Shown here: piece after piece, positions 26,158 through 36,940 of the stretch
How positions within the stretch are numbered: the stretch's first letter is position 1
How the letters are laid out: each line of letters begins with the position of its first letter
Assembly: GCF_030160075.1 (NCBI RefSeq)
Contig: NZ_BSNQ01000003.1
Location: forward strand, 1,244,556 to 1,308,555
Direction: 5' to 3'
DNA length: 64,000 bases
Source of the DNA: Dyella lipolytica
Lineage (GTDB): Bacteria > Pseudomonadota > Gammaproteobacteria > Xanthomonadales > Rhodanobacteraceae
The notes under the pieces: generated by a model
Told to the model about the DNA's origin: nothing
What the model saw: only the letters and a program-made list of their open reading frames with translations
Databases searched by the model: none
Program-made: the position numbers and the translations under genes

Positions 26158-26664
26158 TCAGCCCTTCCGGCACTGCTTGCAGACGCCGTGAACTTCCAGC
26201 GTCTGTGCTTGAGGACGGAAACCGAAGGCCTTCGCCTGCGCTTCGATCAATTCGGCGACGCGCTCGTCGCACACTTCCTGCGCACTGGAACAGACATCGC
26301 AGATCAGGAACGGCACCTGATGAGCTTCGGCCGGGTGATGACATGAAACGAAGGCGTTGATCGATTCCAGCTTGTGGATGAAGCCGTGCTCGAGCAGAAA
26401 ATCGAGGGCGCGATAAACCGTGGGCGGCGCGGCGTTGCCATGGCGTTCGCGCAGATGGTCGAGCAGATCGTAGGCCTTGACGGGTTTGCCCGCGGCGGCG
26501 ATCAGTTCCAGCACTTCCTTGCGCAGCGGCGTCAGACGCAAACCGCGCTCTTCGCTGGCATGTTCCACTGCCGCCACGAATTCCTTGGGACCTTCGTGGT
26601 GATGATGGGTATGCGCTTTGACGGAAGGGCTACTGCTCAACGGACTCACCTCGAGTTTGATCAT
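26158..26664 (-). CDS. zur: Zinc uptake regulator, Fur family
   Basis: 168 residues. Winged-helix DNA-binding half (RLTPLRKEVLELI, PPTVYRALDFLLEHG) and a dimerisation half with the structural zinc cysteines Cys122, Cys125, Cys162 and Cys165. HHPAEAHQVPFLICDVC replaces the HHHDHL motif of Fur and is typical of Zur. A His cluster (residues 18-23) precedes the DNA-binding domain. Represses uptake genes when zinc is sufficient; in Xanthomonas campestris Zur is also reported to activate a CDF-type efflux gene. A palindromic Zur box lies 60 bp downstream, before the MerC-like gene. Confidence 0.93.
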   Translation of the reverse strand: MIKLEVSPLSSSPSVKAHTHHHHEGPKEFVAAVEHASEERGLRLTPLRKEVLELIAAAGKPVKAYDLLDHLRERHGNAAPPTVYRALDFLLEHGFIHKLESINAFVSCHHPAEAHQVPFLICDVCSSAQEVCDERVAELIEAQAKAFGFRPQAQTLEVHGVCKQCRKG

Positions 26665-26683
26665 ACACCCCCCATGCAGACCG

Positions 26684-26953
26684 TCAGCGCGGCAGCGGTG
26701 GGGGTTTCACCGATTTGGGGGCGAGCAGCACGATAATCCAGCCGATCGGACCCAGCACCAGTGCCCAGACGATACCCACCATCAAGCGTCCGCGCCACCA
26801 GCCGAGCAAGGCTCCCACCGCAACGAACACCACATTCCACCAGAACAACTGGGCCCAGGGAATCATGTTCATCAAGTTGACGAAAATATGAAAGAACGCA
26901 CCGGGGGAATCGGGATCGACGCCCTGAGTTGCCTTGGCTAGCAGTTCGTCCAT
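26684..26953 (-). CDS. Small conserved membrane protein
   Basis: 89 residues with two clear transmembrane helices (about 33-52 and 58-78) after an amphipathic start, and a proline-rich tail (KSVKPPPLPR). WWRGRLMVGIVWALVLGPIGWIIVLL is the core, described here by its first and last parts. Its stop is 19 bp upstream of the zur start on the same strand, so co-transcription with zur is likely. No known function. Confidence 0.65.
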   Translation of the reverse strand: MDELLAKATQGVDPDSPGAFFHIFVNLMNMIPWAQLFWWNVVFVAVGALLGWWRGRLMVGIVWALVLGPIGWIIVLLAPKSVKPPPLPR

Positions 26954-27075
26954 TCGTGCCTCGTCAATGTGGTGATGCTGGGTACAGAGCTCACCTAGAG
27001 TACGTCTTGGACTAGGAACGAAGGGTGATGCACGTCCACGGCCTCACCCTGCCCCTCTTTTCATGTGCGAAGCGA

Positions 27076-28479
27076 TCAGGCTTGTTGCGCAAGGGCGATG
27101 GCGTGATCGATGCGCTTGAGCGCCGCGTCGCGACCGGTGAGGTAAATCGTGTGGTCAATCGACGGCGACACCTGCGTACCGGTCATCGCTACGCGCAGCG
27201 GCTGGGCGATCTTGCCCATGCCGAGTTCGAGTTTGGCGGCGACGTGTTCAATCACTTGGTGGATCGGCTCCGGCTTCCATTCGCAACCGGTGAGCAAATC
27301 GCGTGCGGCTTGCAGCACCTGCGCGGCGCTGTCGTTTTTCAGGTGCTTGGCGACGGCTTTCTCGTCCCATTCGGTGATCGGGCCGTACCAGATCTTCGCG
27401 CGCTCGGCCATTTCCTTGAGCGTGTGCACGCGATCGCGCAACGCGACGATCACGTCGGCCGGCGCGGGACCGTTGCCGATATCGATGCCGGCACGCGCCA
27501 GGTGCCAGGTGAATTCCGGTGCCAGCGACTGCGGATCGTCGGTCTTCAAGTAATGCTGGTTGAGCCACTCCAGCTTTTCGGTATCAAAGCGCGATGCGGC
27601 TTTATTCACATCGGCCACGTCGAACAGCTTCACCATTTCCTCGCGCGAGAAAATCTCCTGATCGCCGTGCGACCAGCCCAGTCGTACGAGATAGTTGAGG
27701 ATCGCGTGCGGCAGAAAACCGCTTTCGCGATACTCCATCACGCTGACCGAGTTGGTGCGCTTGGAAAGCTTTTTACCTTCCTTGTCCAGGATCATCGGCA
27801 GATGCGCAAACTCCGGCACCTTCGCGCCTAGCGCGTGATAGATGTTGATCTGGCGCGGCGTGTTGTTGACGTGGTCGTCGCCGCGGATCACTTCGGTGAT
27901 GCCCATGTCGATATCGTCGACCACCACGGCGAAGTTGTAGGTGGGCCAGCCGTCGGAGCGGAAGATCACCAGATCGTCGAGCTCGGCATTGGCCCACTCC
28001 ACCCTACCCTTTACCTTGTCATCGAACACCACGGTGCCTTCCAGCGGGTTCTTGAAACGAATCACGCGGTTCGGATCGTCGCGATACGGTTCGTTGCGAT
28101 CGCGGTAGTAACCGTTGTAGCGAGGCTTTTCGCCGCGTGCCATCGCGGCTTCGCGCATGGCTTCGATGTCGTCTTTGCTTTCGTAGGCGTAATACGCCTT
28201 GCCCGCCGCCAGTAGCTCATCGGCGACTTGCTTGTAGCGGGTCAGGCGGTGTGTTTGGAAAATCGGCGCGTCATCGGCGCTCAGGTCCAGCCACTGCATG
28301 GCGTCGAGAATGGCTTGCACGGCCGCATCCGTGGAGCGTTCGCGGTCGGTGTCTTCGATGCGCAACAGGAATTCGCCGCCGCGGCGACGGGCTTCGAGCC
28401 AGCAATACAGCGCAGTGCGTGCACCGCCGATATGCAGGAAACCGGTGGGGCTGGGGGCGAAGCGGGTGCGGACAGTCAT
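27076..28479 (-). CDS. gltX: Glutamate--tRNA ligase
   Basis: 467 residues. Charges tRNA-Glu with glutamate in an ATP-dependent reaction. Class I signatures: HIGH-type FLHIGGART near residue 15 and KMSKS-type KKLSKRTN near 240. Between them EDTDRERS and [17 protein letters not shown] are typical GluRS segments. ATG 28479 gives the standard [13 protein letters not shown] start; longer in-frame readings reach into the repeat element upstream. Confidence 0.97.
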   Translation of the reverse strand: MTVRTRFAPSPTGFLHIGGARTALYCWLEARRRGGEFLLRIEDTDRERSTDAAVQAILDAMQWLDLSADDAPIFQTHRLTRYKQVADELLAAGKAYYAYESKDDIEAMREAAMARGEKPRYNGYYRDRNEPYRDDPNRVIRFKNPLEGTVVFDDKVKGRVEWANAELDDLVIFRSDGWPTYNFAVVVDDIDMGITEVIRGDDHVNNTPRQINIYHALGAKVPEFAHLPMILDKEGKKLSKRTNSVSVMEYRESGFLPHAILNYLVRLGWSHGDQEIFSREEMVKLFDVADVNKAASRFDTEKLEWLNQHYLKTDDPQSLAPEFTWHLARAGIDIGNGPAPADVIVALRDRVHTLKEMAERAKIWYGPITEWDEKAVAKHLKNDSAAQVLQAARDLLTGCEWKPEPIHQVIEHVAAKLELGMGKIAQPLRVAMTGTQVSPSIDHTIYLTGRDAALKRIDHAIALAQQA

Positions 28480-28536
28480 GATTTCTGCATTGCGTCTGGA
28501 CGGAACGCAAAATTTTAACCGATACCGCGATGGAAC

Positions 28537-28713
28537 TCCCCTCTCCCTCCGGGAGAGGGGCTGGGGGTGAGGGTTCGTGCGGAGCGCGCGGCTCAAGCGC
28601 CCCGCAAATCTTCATCATCGTGCTCCGATCGCACCCTCACCCCTACCCCTCTCCTCGCTCCTCAAAGCCGAGCACATCCATGTGCTCTCCCCGCGTACCC
28701 GAAGGGAGAGGGG
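28537..28713. repeat. Long palindromic intergenic element (copy 4, with insert)
   Basis: CCCCTCTCCCTCCGGGAGAGGGG hairpin (left, about 28538-28560), GGGTGAGGGTTCG (28565-28577), an inverted CGCACCCTCACCCC (28630-28643), then a right hairpin enlarged by a segment with GAGCACATCCATGTGCTC (28670-28687). That insert is the reverse complement of the one in the 15299 copy, so the two elements share an extended subtype. Confidence 0.85.
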
Positions 28714-28726
28714 TTCAAGCGCCGCG

Positions 28727-29167
28727 TCACTTCACATGAACGGTGATCATCTTCGACACCAACGGCGGATCGAAAGGAATGTGGTTGGTATCGCCCAATT
28801 CCAGCTGCAGGGTGTGCGTGCCGGGCGCCAGTTTCAGTGTTGTCTCGGTTTGGCCGCCGCCGAAGTGCAGATGTTGTTCGTCCTTGGGGATCGGCTGGCC
28901 GGCAACGGGCAGCACTTTCACGTCTACCAATAAATGGTGGTGCCCGGTGTTTTCGTGGGTGACGCCCGCCGGTGCCACGCCCATGCCCTTCAGCCCGAAA
29001 CGCACGGTAAAGCTTTGTGGAACGGTGGCACCGTCCTGAGGCGAAATGATGTAGACCTCCGTCCCGGCGGTGGCCTTGGTCACCGGCAAGGCCGGGGCAT
29101 CGGCGGCCAGTACCGAACCGATGGATGTAGCAGCAACCAGCGCGAGAGCAAGCAGCAGACGTTTCAT
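28727..29167 (-). CDS. DUF4399 periplasmic protein
   Basis: 146 residues. Signal peptide 1-21 (ending SIGSVLAA). The rest is one DUF4399 domain with its hallmark histidines in NTGHHHLLVD and DEQHLHFGGGQTE, ending in VSKMITVHVK. The His-rich layout suggests a metal or ligand site but no function is established. Shine-Dalgarno AGGAGACACATC-like GGAGAC precedes ATG 29167. Confidence 0.88.
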   Translation of the reverse strand: MKRLLLALALVAATSIGSVLAADAPALPVTKATAGTEVYIISPQDGATVPQSFTVRFGLKGMGVAPAGVTHENTGHHHLLVDVKVLPVAGQPIPKDEQHLHFGGGQTETTLKLAPGTHTLQLELGDTNHIPFDPPLVSKMITVHVK

Positions 29168-29348
29168 TGATGTGTCTCCTGATCCAGTGGTGAGTGATCC
29201 AGTGGTAAGAGCAATCTAGCCCAATTACGCCACCACGGAGCAACCGGTTTCCACGTTCGGTAACACCCGTAACCGCAGTGTCACCTGCCCGCCACGCGTA
29301 CGAAACGACTCGAGCGCAGGCTACTGCCGTACAACGAGAGGATGCGCC

Positions 29349-30509
29349 ATGCGTATCGGCATCATCAGCGAGACGTATCCGCCCGAGATCAACGGTGTCG
29401 CACTCACCGTGCATGGTCTGGCGACCGGTCTGGCCGCACGCGGCCACGAGATCGATATGATCCGTCCGCGACAGACCACCAGCCACGTCGACGAACCTGG
29501 CATTGAAGCACTGGAAACTCGCGGCGCGGCCTTGCCTCGCTATCCGGGACTGCGCTTCGGACTGCCTGCCGGACGCACGTTGCGCCATCGCTGGGTGAAG
29601 CAACGCCCCGACGCCATCTATGTCGCCACCGAAGGCCCCTTGGGCCGTTCCGCGGTGAAGACGGCCGTGCAGCTGGGCATTCCGGTCGCCACCGGTTTCC
29701 ACACGCGTTTCGATACCTACATGGATCACTACGGCGTGGGCTTTCTGACGCCGGTGGTGCGCGGCTATCTGCGTCGCTTTCATTGCCGCGCCAACACCAC
29801 ACTGGTACCCACGGATGCTTTGGCGCAAGAACTGACCGCTCTGGGCGTCGATCATGCGCGTCTGTTGCGCCGCGCGGTGGACACCAAGCTGTTCGATCCA
29901 TCGCGGCGCGATCTCTCGCTGCGCGAAAGCTGGGGCGTGGATGCGGATACGCCGGTGGTGCTTTATGTCGGCCGCATCGCGCCGGAAAAAAATCTCGATC
30001 TGGCCGTGGAAAGCTTCCGTGCCATCCAACAGCACGCGCCCAAGGCGCGCTATGTATGGGTGGGCGATGGCCCCGCGCGCGCCTCGCTCGAAGCGGCTCA
30101 TCCGGATTTCATCTTCGTCGGCATGAAGCGCGACGAAACGCTGGCGGCGCATTACGCCAGCGCGGATCTGTTTCTGTTTCCCAGTCTCAGCGAGACCTTC
30201 GGCAATGTGATTCTGGAAGCGCTCGCCGCTGGCCTGCCTGTCGTGGCTTACGCCGAAGGCGCTGCGCGAGAGCATCTGATCGACGGCATCAACGGTTTCC
30301 GGATCACATCCGGCGACGGCCGCGCATTCGTTGCCGCGGCGACGACATTGGGTAGCGACATCGGATTGATCCGGCACATGGGACGTGCCGCGCACGTGAG
30401 CGTGGAACGTCTCTCACCTGATGCGGTGATCCGCGAATTCGAAGCCTTGCTGCGTGAACTGGCCGAGGAGAATGAGCATGAGCGCCATATCACCATCGCA
30501 CCTGCCTGA
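29349..30509 (+). CDS. GT4-family glycosyltransferase
   Basis: 386 residues with a GT-B fold. N-terminal IISETYPPEINGVALTV is the glycine-rich acceptor-side loop; the donor-side half has VLYVGRIAPEKNLDLAVE and the EX7E-type motif SLSETFGNVILEALAAG. Most like mannosyl- or glucosyltransferases of the MgtA/PimB group that modify diacylglycerol or other lipids. The PAP2 phosphatase gene overlaps its 3' end, pointing to glycolipid or phospholipid metabolism in the membrane. Donor and acceptor cannot be read from sequence. Confidence 0.9.
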   Translation: MRIGIISETYPPEINGVALTVHGLATGLAARGHEIDMIRPRQTTSHVDEPGIEALETRGAALPRYPGLRFGLPAGRTLRHRWVKQRPDAIYVATEGPLGRSAVKTAVQLGIPVATGFHTRFDTYMDHYGVGFLTPVVRGYLRRFHCRANTTLVPTDALAQELTALGVDHARLLRRAVDTKLFDPSRRDLSLRESWGVDADTPVVLYVGRIAPEKNLDLAVESFRAIQQHAPKARYVWVGDGPARASLEAAHPDFIFVGMKRDETLAAHYASADLFLFPSLSETFGNVILEALAAGLPVVAYAEGAAREHLIDGINGFRITSGDGRAFVAAATTLGSDIGLIRHMGRAAHVSVERLSPDAVIREFEALLRELAEENEHERHITIAPA

Positions 30510-31059
30510 CCCGATCCCGGTTCCCCTTCCGCGCCACGCGATCGACCGGCGCGTGTGCATCGCCGCCAATCGTTGGGGTGCACGACACGCCGTCGGCGTG
30601 TTCTTCGGCATCATCAGCCGCCTTGGCGACGGTATCTTCTGGTACGCACTGATGCTCGCGCTGGCGCTGATCGACGGCCGACGGGGTCTGGAAGCCGCGG
30701 CACATATGGCCGCTACCGGCCTGGTGGCCTTGTTGCTCTATCGCATCCTGAAACGCTGGACGCGCCGGCCACGGCCGTTCCGCACGTGTCCCGACGTGAT
30801 TGCACACGTGCCGCCGCTGGACGAATTCAGTTTCCCGTCCGGTCACACGCTGCAAGCAGTCGGCTTCACCATCGTCGCGCTGGCGTGGTATCCGGTACTG
30901 GCGCCGCTGCTACTGACGTTCACGGCGTTAGTTGCCGCTTCGCGTGTGATTCTTGGCCTGCATTATCCGAGCGATGTGCTTGCCGCGATTCTCGTTGGCA
31001 GTGGCCTCGGTGCGTTGTCGCTATGGCTGGTGCACAGCGCACCGCAACTGCTGGGCTGA
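30478..31059 (+). CDS. PAP2-family membrane phosphatase
   Basis: 193 residues, about five transmembrane helices. The three phosphatase motifs are KRWTRRPRP, PSGHT and SRVILGLHYPSDV, with catalytic His in the last two. Expected to dephosphorylate phosphatidate, undecaprenyl diphosphate or a related lipid on the periplasmic face. ATG 30478 is preferred because GAGGAG lies 7 nt upstream; another ATG at 30472 is too close to it. It overlaps the glycosyltransferase gene by 32 bp, so the two are co-expressed. Confidence 0.9.
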   Translation: MSAISPSHLPDPIPVPLPRHAIDRRVCIAANRWGARHAVGVFFGIISRLGDGIFWYALMLALALIDGRRGLEAAAHMAATGLVALLLYRILKRWTRRPRPFRTCPDVIAHVPPLDEFSFPSGHTLQAVGFTIVALAWYPVLAPLLLTFTALVAASRVILGLHYPSDVLAAILVGSGLGALSLWLVHSAPQLLG

Positions 31060-31113
31060 TCAATCGCTAAGCACACTGTCATCACTTGCTTTGCGTTCAA
31101 CGAGATAGCGTAT

Positions 31114-31276
31114 CTATCCACAAGCTCTACCGGATGCTTTCCACAGCGACTGTGGAAAACTAAGAGTCTGATGTGCGCAAACATTCATCACTGCGTGCCA
31201 AGTGATTGATCGCAAAGTCGGCGATCAAGGTTTTCCACAGGCTTTTCCCGAATGCGTCCACACTTGTTGTGGAAAA
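31114..31276. promoter_or_regulatory. Cluster of DnaA-box-like TTTTCCACA motifs
   Basis: Five copies of a 9-mer close to the DnaA box TTATNCACA: CTATCCACA at 31114, CTTTCCACA at 31137, TGTGGAAAA (reverse) at 31151, TTTTCCACA at 31231, and TGTGGAAAA (reverse) at 31268. The second and third form a perfect palindrome TTTCCACAG-CGA-CTGTGGAAA. They fill the non-coding gap between convergent PAP2 and accD genes. Confidence 0.5.
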
Positions 31277-31292
31277 CTGCAACGCAGAAACG

Positions 31293-31318
31293 ACCATGCC
31301 GCCCGAAGGCGGCATGGT
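31293..31318 (-). terminator. Terminator of accD with UUCG-type loop
   Basis: Perfect 11-bp stem ACCATGCCGCC/GGCGGCATGGT around CGAA. On the minus strand the loop reads TTCG, a very stable tetraloop, and the stem lies 24 bp after the accD stop. The T-run behind it is short (GTTTC), so termination strength is uncertain. Confidence 0.7.
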
Positions 31319-31341
31319 TCGATCACGTTACGCAAAGCATT

Positions 31342-32211
<870 letters not shown>

Positions 32212-32388
32212 AGAAACCTCAATCTGGAATCCAACGGTCTGGGACCGTCAGGACTTCATGGGGGCGACTCGGTACGACACCCAGGCCCCAGCCCAGTCGT
32301 ACTTACGACAGCCCGAGCGACAGCGCGTTCCATTGCCGCGCGCCACGAGCATTCGCCCCACACCCCATTCCCCTCCTCACGAGGAACG

Positions 32389-33189
32389 TTACCGTGCGTC
32401 CAATGCCGTGCGAATCGGGCCGAGGAATTCCCCAACCCGCACCGCGATATCCTGCGCGGTGATCGCACCATCGAGCCGTTCGACCAGCGCGCTGCCGATC
32501 ACTACGGCATCGGCGAATCCGGCGATGGCCTTGGCGCTTTGCGCATCCTTAACGCCAAAGCCCACGGCCACTGGTGACTTCGCATGAGCCCGGATATCCG
32601 CCACACGTGCAGCGATGTCCTGCGTACTCAAGCGCCCCGCCCCGGTAATGCCGGCGAACGATACATAGTACAGGAAACCTGCGGCGGCCTCGCACAACTT
32701 CGCCATACGCGCGGGTGCGGTGGTGGGTGCCGCAAGCAGGATTTGTTGCAGCCCTACGGCACGCAAGGGTGCCAACGTCGCTGATTCTTCCAAGGGACAA
32801 TCGACCACCAGCACACCATCGACGCCGGCCGCGACAGCTTCATTTGCGAAGCGTTGGAAACCGTGAATTTCGATGGGATTGAGATAGCCCATCAGGATCA
32901 CCGGCGTGTCTTTGTCGCGTTCGCGGAATGTAGCGACCCAGGCCAGCACATCACCTAGGCCGACGCCTTTCGCAATCGCCCGCTCGCTAGCGTGCTGGAT
33001 GACGGGACCGTCCGCCATCGGATCGGAAAACGGCACGCCCAGTTCGATCAGGTCGGCACCTGCATCGACCAACGCGTGCATCAAGGCCAGGTTGTGCGCG
33101 GGTGACGGATCGCCCGCGGTGACAAACGGAATCAGCCCGGTACGGCCTGCCGCTTTCAATGCGGCGAAACGACGATCGATGCGGCTCAT
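32389..33189 (-). CDS. trpA: Tryptophan synthase alpha chain
   Basis: 266 residues, TIM barrel. Cleaves indole-3-glycerol phosphate to indole and glyceraldehyde 3-phosphate. Catalytic glutamate and aspartate are in [19 protein letters not shown] (described by its ends, ELGVPFSDP) and GVLVVDCP. Its ATG overlaps the trpB stop by 4 nt, ensuring equal amounts of the two subunits of the alpha2-beta2 complex. Confidence 0.97.
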   Translation of the reverse strand: MSRIDRRFAALKAAGRTGLIPFVTAGDPSPAHNLALMHALVDAGADLIELGVPFSDPMADGPVIQHASERAIAKGVGLGDVLAWVATFRERDKDTPVILMGYLNPIEIHGFQRFANEAVAAGVDGVLVVDCPLEESATLAPLRAVGLQQILLAAPTTAPARMAKLCEAAAGFLYYVSFAGITGAGRLSTQDIAARVADIRAHAKSPVAVGFGVKDAQSAKAIAGFADAVVIGSALVERLDGAITAQDIAVRVGEFLGPIRTALDAR

Positions 33190-34397
33190 ACTTGCACTCC
33201 TTCGCGTGCGGCAATCGTGTGCACGTCCTTGTCACCGCGACCGGAAAGATTGCACAGCACGATGCCGTCCTTCGGCAGCTCGCGCGCCAACTTCATCGCC
33301 TGGGCTACCGCGTGGCTCGATTCGAGCGCCGCGAGAATGCCTTCGGTGCGCGCCAGCAGATGGAAAGCCTCCAGCGCTTCATCATCGGTAACACCGACAT
33401 ATTCGGCGCGTCCGGCGTCTTTCAAAAAAGCGTGCTCCGGACCGACGCCGGGGTAATCCAGACCGGCGGAAACAGAATGCGTTTCGGTGATCTGACCGTT
33501 GTCGTCGCACAGCACATAGGTGCGGTTGCCATGCAATACGCCCGGACGTCCTGCGGCGAGCGACGCGGCGTGATGCCCGGTTGAGATACCTTCACCGGCC
33601 GCTTCAGCGCCAACCATGCGTACATCGCTGTCGTTGAGGAATGCGTGGAACAGGCCAATCGCGTTGGAGCCGCCGCCCACGCAGGCGGTAAGCACGTCCG
33701 GCAGGCGCCCGTATTGCTGCAACATTTGCGCGCGTGCTTCGCGTCCGACCACCGCGTTGAAATCGCGCACCATCATCGGATACGGATGCGGTCCCGCCAC
33801 GGTGCCGATGATGTAGAACGTGTCGGCCACGTTGGTGACCCAGTCGCGCATCGCCTCATTCAAGGCGTCCTTCAGCGTCTTCGAGCCGGAGGTGACGGGC
33901 ACTACGTCGGCGCCAAGCAGTTTCATGCGGTACACGTTGATCTTCTGGCGCTCGATATCGACCGCGCCCATGTAGACCACGCACTTCAGTCCGAAACGCG
34001 CGGCAACGGTAGCGCTAGCCACGCCATGCTGGCCCGCACCGGTCTCGGCGATGATGCGCGGCTTGCCCATCCGCTTCGCCACCAGTGCCTGGCCGATGGT
34101 ATTGTTGATCTTGTGCGCGCCGGTGTGATTGAGATCTTCGCGTTTGAGCAAGATGCGCGCGCCGCCAACATGCTTTGACAGTCGCTCGGCGTGGTAGATG
34201 GGGCTGGGGCGACCCACGTAATGGGTCAGGTCGCGATCGAGTTCGGCAAGGAATTCGGGATCGTCGCGCAGGCGCAGATAGGCCTCGGTAAGTTCGGCCA
34301 GGGGCGCCATCAGCGTCTCGGCCACGTACTGGCCGCCGAAATCGCCAAATCGCCCTTGGGCATCCGGCCAGCTCTGGAAGTCCCTGATCGTGGGCAT
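33186..34397 (-). CDS. trpB: Tryptophan synthase beta chain
   Basis: 403 residues, PLP-dependent. Joins indole with serine to give tryptophan. The PLP lysine is in [11 protein letters not shown]; the phosphate-binding glycine loop is VGGGSNAIG, and the substrate loop [12 protein letters not shown] is intact. Divergent from a LysR gene 132 bp away. In Pseudomonas the same arrangement is trpI-trpBA, where TrpI with indoleglycerol phosphate activates trpBA. Confidence 0.97.
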   Translation of the reverse strand: MPTIRDFQSWPDAQGRFGDFGGQYVAETLMAPLAELTEAYLRLRDDPEFLAELDRDLTHYVGRPSPIYHAERLSKHVGGARILLKREDLNHTGAHKINNTIGQALVAKRMGKPRIIAETGAGQHGVASATVAARFGLKCVVYMGAVDIERQKINVYRMKLLGADVVPVTSGSKTLKDALNEAMRDWVTNVADTFYIIGTVAGPHPYPMMVRDFNAVVGREARAQMLQQYGRLPDVLTACVGGGSNAIGLFHAFLNDSDVRMVGAEAAGEGISTGHHAASLAAGRPGVLHGNRTYVLCDDNGQITETHSVSAGLDYPGVGPEHAFLKDAGRAEYVGVTDDEALEAFHLLARTEGILAALESSHAVAQAMKLARELPKDGIVLCNLSGRGDKDVHTIAAREGVQV

Positions 34398-34529
34398 CTG
34401 TCAGAATTCCTAGGTAAATAACGGGAACGGCGGGCGACGTACGGTCGCCAGACGCCCAAAATAGCGCGAATAGCCTGGTCGAAAAAGCGATATGATGGCC
34501 GCCACTCGTCAGAAAAACTCACAATAAAC

Positions 34530-35420
34530 GTGAGCCGCGAACTGCCATCCCTGAACGCCCTGCGCGCCTTTGAGGCCACTGCCCGACTGGGTAGCGTAAG
34601 CCGCGCGGCTGCTGAGCTGCATGTCACCCACGGTGCGATCAGCCGGCAGCTGCGGGTGCTGGAGGAGGCGCTAAACCAACCGCTGTTCGCTCGCCAGGGA
34701 CGCGGTGTTGCCCTCACCGCGATCGGCGAACAGTTGCGTGACCGCGTCGCCGGCGCTTTCGATCAATTGCGGGACGGTTGGGCCGAGCTGCGACGCGATC
34801 GCAGCGAAGCACCCTTCGTACTCGGCTGCGCCAGCAGCTTGCTCGCCCGCTGGGTGATCCCGCGACTGGACCGGCTCGAACGCGATCTGCCCATGCTCAC
34901 CTTGCATCTGTCGCCAGAAGAAGATCCGCTGGCACCGCAACGCGCCGAGCCCGATGCTGCGCTGGCCCTCGCTGCACCGCCATGGCCTGCGGGGTGGCAG
35001 GTTCATCCGTTGGCGCCCGAACGCATCGGACCAGTCGTGAGTCCTCGTTACGCCGGTCTTGCACGCTTGCAGAGGCAGGGCGAAGCCGCGCTGCTCGATG
35101 AAGCGCTACTGCACACCAGCTCTCGCCCGCAGGCATGGCCAGCATGGGCGCACGCAAGCGGCTTACCTGCAACATCCCTTCGCTATGGCCAGGGATTCAC
35201 GCGATTGTTCTATCTGTTGGAAGCGGCGGTCGCCGGACTCGGCGTTGCGATCGCACCGTCCCACTTAGTGCAGGACGATCTCGACGCAGGCCGACTGCTT
35301 GCGCCGTGGGGATTTCAGCAAACCGATGCAAGCTGGATTCTGGCTACGCCGCGACGCCGAAACGACGGTCGCATCGAAGCGCTTGTCGCCTGGCTGCGTC
35401 GTGAATTGACGCCAGCTTAG
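34530..35420 (+). CDS. LysR-family regulator, GcvA/TrpI-like, divergent from trpBA
   Basis: 296 residues. N-terminal helix-turn-helix [20 protein letters not shown] and [16 protein letters not shown] are close to the GcvA/AmpR/TrpI branch of LysR proteins. GTG 34530 is the start that fits this N-terminus. Divergent position from trpB suggests it is the local TrpI, an activator responding to indoleglycerol phosphate. Sequence alone cannot separate TrpI from GcvA-like paralogues. Its 3' end overlaps the 3' end of trpF by 4 bp. Confidence 0.85.
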   Translation: MSRELPSLNALRAFEATARLGSVSRAAAELHVTHGAISRQLRVLEEALNQPLFARQGRGVALTAIGEQLRDRVAGAFDQLRDGWAELRRDRSEAPFVLGCASSLLARWVIPRLDRLERDLPMLTLHLSPEEDPLAPQRAEPDAALALAAPPWPAGWQVHPLAPERIGPVVSPRYAGLARLQRQGEAALLDEALLHTSSRPQAWPAWAHASGLPATSLRYGQGFTRLFYLLEAAVAGLGVAIAPSHLVQDDLDAGRLLAPWGFQQTDASWILATPRRRNDGRIEALVAWLRRELTPA

Positions 35421-36034
35421 GAAGCCGCACGCACCGCCGCTATGAAGTTGCGTAGCTTGTCGGGATCCTTGATGCCAGGCGCGGATTCAATGCCGCTGGA
35501 CACATCTACCGCCCATGGTTTGGCTACGCGTATCGCCGCTTGCACATTAGCGGGCGTCAGGCCGCCGGCCAGGATCAGTGGTTGACGAAGATCATGCGGC
35601 ATCACGGACCAGTCGAATGCCTTGCCGCTGCCGCCCGCTTCACCCAAGCCATGACCGTCGAGCAGCAGGCCAGCGGCGTGCGGATGATCACGCAACCGCC
35701 ACAGCGCTGCGGCGCCATCGCCCATCGCGATCGCTTTCAGGTAGGGATGACCGAATTGCGCGCACCATTCATCGCTTTCGTCGCCATGGAATTGCAACAG
35801 CGACGGTCGAACCATATCGATGATCTCTTGCACGAACGACGCTTCATCGTCCATGCACAGCGCGACGGTCGTGACGAACGGCGGCATGGCATCCACAATG
35901 GCCTGGGCCTGCGCCAGCGACACCTGTCGCTTGCTGCGCGCGGTGAGCACGACGCCGATCGCATCGGCACCCAGCCGCGCCGCGAGTAAGGCATCTTCAA
36001 CGCGGGTCATGCCGCAACATTTGATACGGGTCAT
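35417..36034 (-). CDS. trpF: Phosphoribosylanthranilate isomerase
   Basis: 205 residues, TIM barrel. Amadori rearrangement of phosphoribosylanthranilate in tryptophan synthesis. The catalytic cysteine is in [10 protein letters not shown] at the N-terminus (general base) and the general acid aspartate in VALCMDDE; the closing [15 protein letters not shown] binds phosphate. Its start overlaps the truA stop by 4 nt, so truA-trpF are coupled. It is separated from trpBA by the convergent LysR gene. Confidence 0.96.
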   Translation of the reverse strand: MTRIKCCGMTRVEDALLAARLGADAIGVVLTARSKRQVSLAQAQAIVDAMPPFVTTVALCMDDEASFVQEIIDMVRPSLLQFHGDESDEWCAQFGHPYLKAIAMGDGAAALWRLRDHPHAAGLLLDGHGLGEAGGSGKAFDWSVMPHDLRQPLILAGGLTPANVQAAIRVAKPWAVDVSSGIESAPGIKDPDKLRNFIAAVRAAS

Positions 36035-36798
36035 TCGCTTACCTCAGCTGGCAAACCCCATCGCCGTTCATAGCGGGGGCCGATAAAAGTCAGACCCGAC
36101 GCTGCCGCAGTGGGACCTGCTATTTCGCGATTGCGACCCGCCAACAACGCGGCAACCCAATCAACCGGCTGTTCCCCACGACCGACCGGCAACAACGATC
36201 CGACGATATTGCGCACCATGTGATGAAGAAATGCATTCGCTTCAATGTCGACGATGACATGCGCATCCTCTCTGTGCACACGCAGCGCCTTGACCTCGCG
36301 CCGTGCGTGCGATGCTTGGCAGGAAACGGCGCGAAAGGCGCTGAAATCGTGCTCGCCGAGCAAAGCCTGAGCGGCGGCGTGCATGCGTTCCGCATCGAGC
36401 GAATGACGCTCCCAGGCAACATAGCGTGCGTCCAACGCAGGGCGGATGGTGCGATTGAGAATGGTGTAGCGATAGCGCCGACTGCGTGCGGAGAAGCGCG
36501 CATGGAAGTCCTCGGCTACCGGCTGCGCCCAAAGCACCGCCACGCCGGATGGCAGGTTCGAACATGTGCCGAGTACCCAGCCGCGCATGTCGCGTTGTAC
36601 CTCGGTATCGAAATGCACGACCTGACAACGGCCATGTACGCCGGCATCGGTACGGCCGGCGCACGCCACCTCCACCGGTTCGGCGGCGACGAATGAGAGT
36701 GCGCGCTCCACACTTGCCTGCACGGTGGCACCGTGGCTCAGCCGTTGCCAGCCGAGGAAGTCGGTGCCGTCGTATTCGATGCCCAGAGCGATGCGCAT
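36031..36798 (-). CDS. truA: tRNA pseudouridine(38-40) synthase
   Basis: 255 residues. Isomerises uridines 38-40 of the tRNA anticodon stem. The catalytic Asp51 lies in [11 protein letters not shown], and RYRYTILNR and [13 protein letters not shown] are further family motifs. Upstream of trpF with a 4-nt overlap and downstream of fimV, in the standard gamma order. Confidence 0.96.
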   Translation of the reverse strand: MRIALGIEYDGTDFLGWQRLSHGATVQASVERALSFVAAEPVEVACAGRTDAGVHGRCQVVHFDTEVQRDMRGWVLGTCSNLPSGVAVLWAQPVAEDFHARFSARSRRYRYTILNRTIRPALDARYVAWERHSLDAERMHAAAQALLGEHDFSAFRAVSCQASHARREVKALRVHREDAHVIVDIEANAFLHHMVRNIVGSLLPVGRGEQPVDWVAALLAGRNREIAGPTAAASGLTFIGPRYERRWGLPAEVSE

Positions 36799-36882
36799 GA
36801 GTGTTCGAGAAACTGCGAGACGATAAGCGTAGCAGTTTGAAGATGCTGCTTTCCTTTAGCTGCCTTCTTGCGTTTGAAGGCC

Positions 36883-36915
36883 GTAAAAGCATCGGGCCGG
36901 CATGGCCGGCCCGAT
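36883..36915 (-). terminator. Terminator of fimV
   Basis: Perfect 11-bp stem ATCGGGCCGGC/GCCGGCCCGAT (36891-36901 and 36905-36915) with an ATG loop. On the minus strand it is followed by GCTTTTACGG. It lies 26 bp past the fimV stop. Confidence 0.8.
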
Positions 36916-36940
36916 CTATGTCATTTGAACGCTGCGGCAA

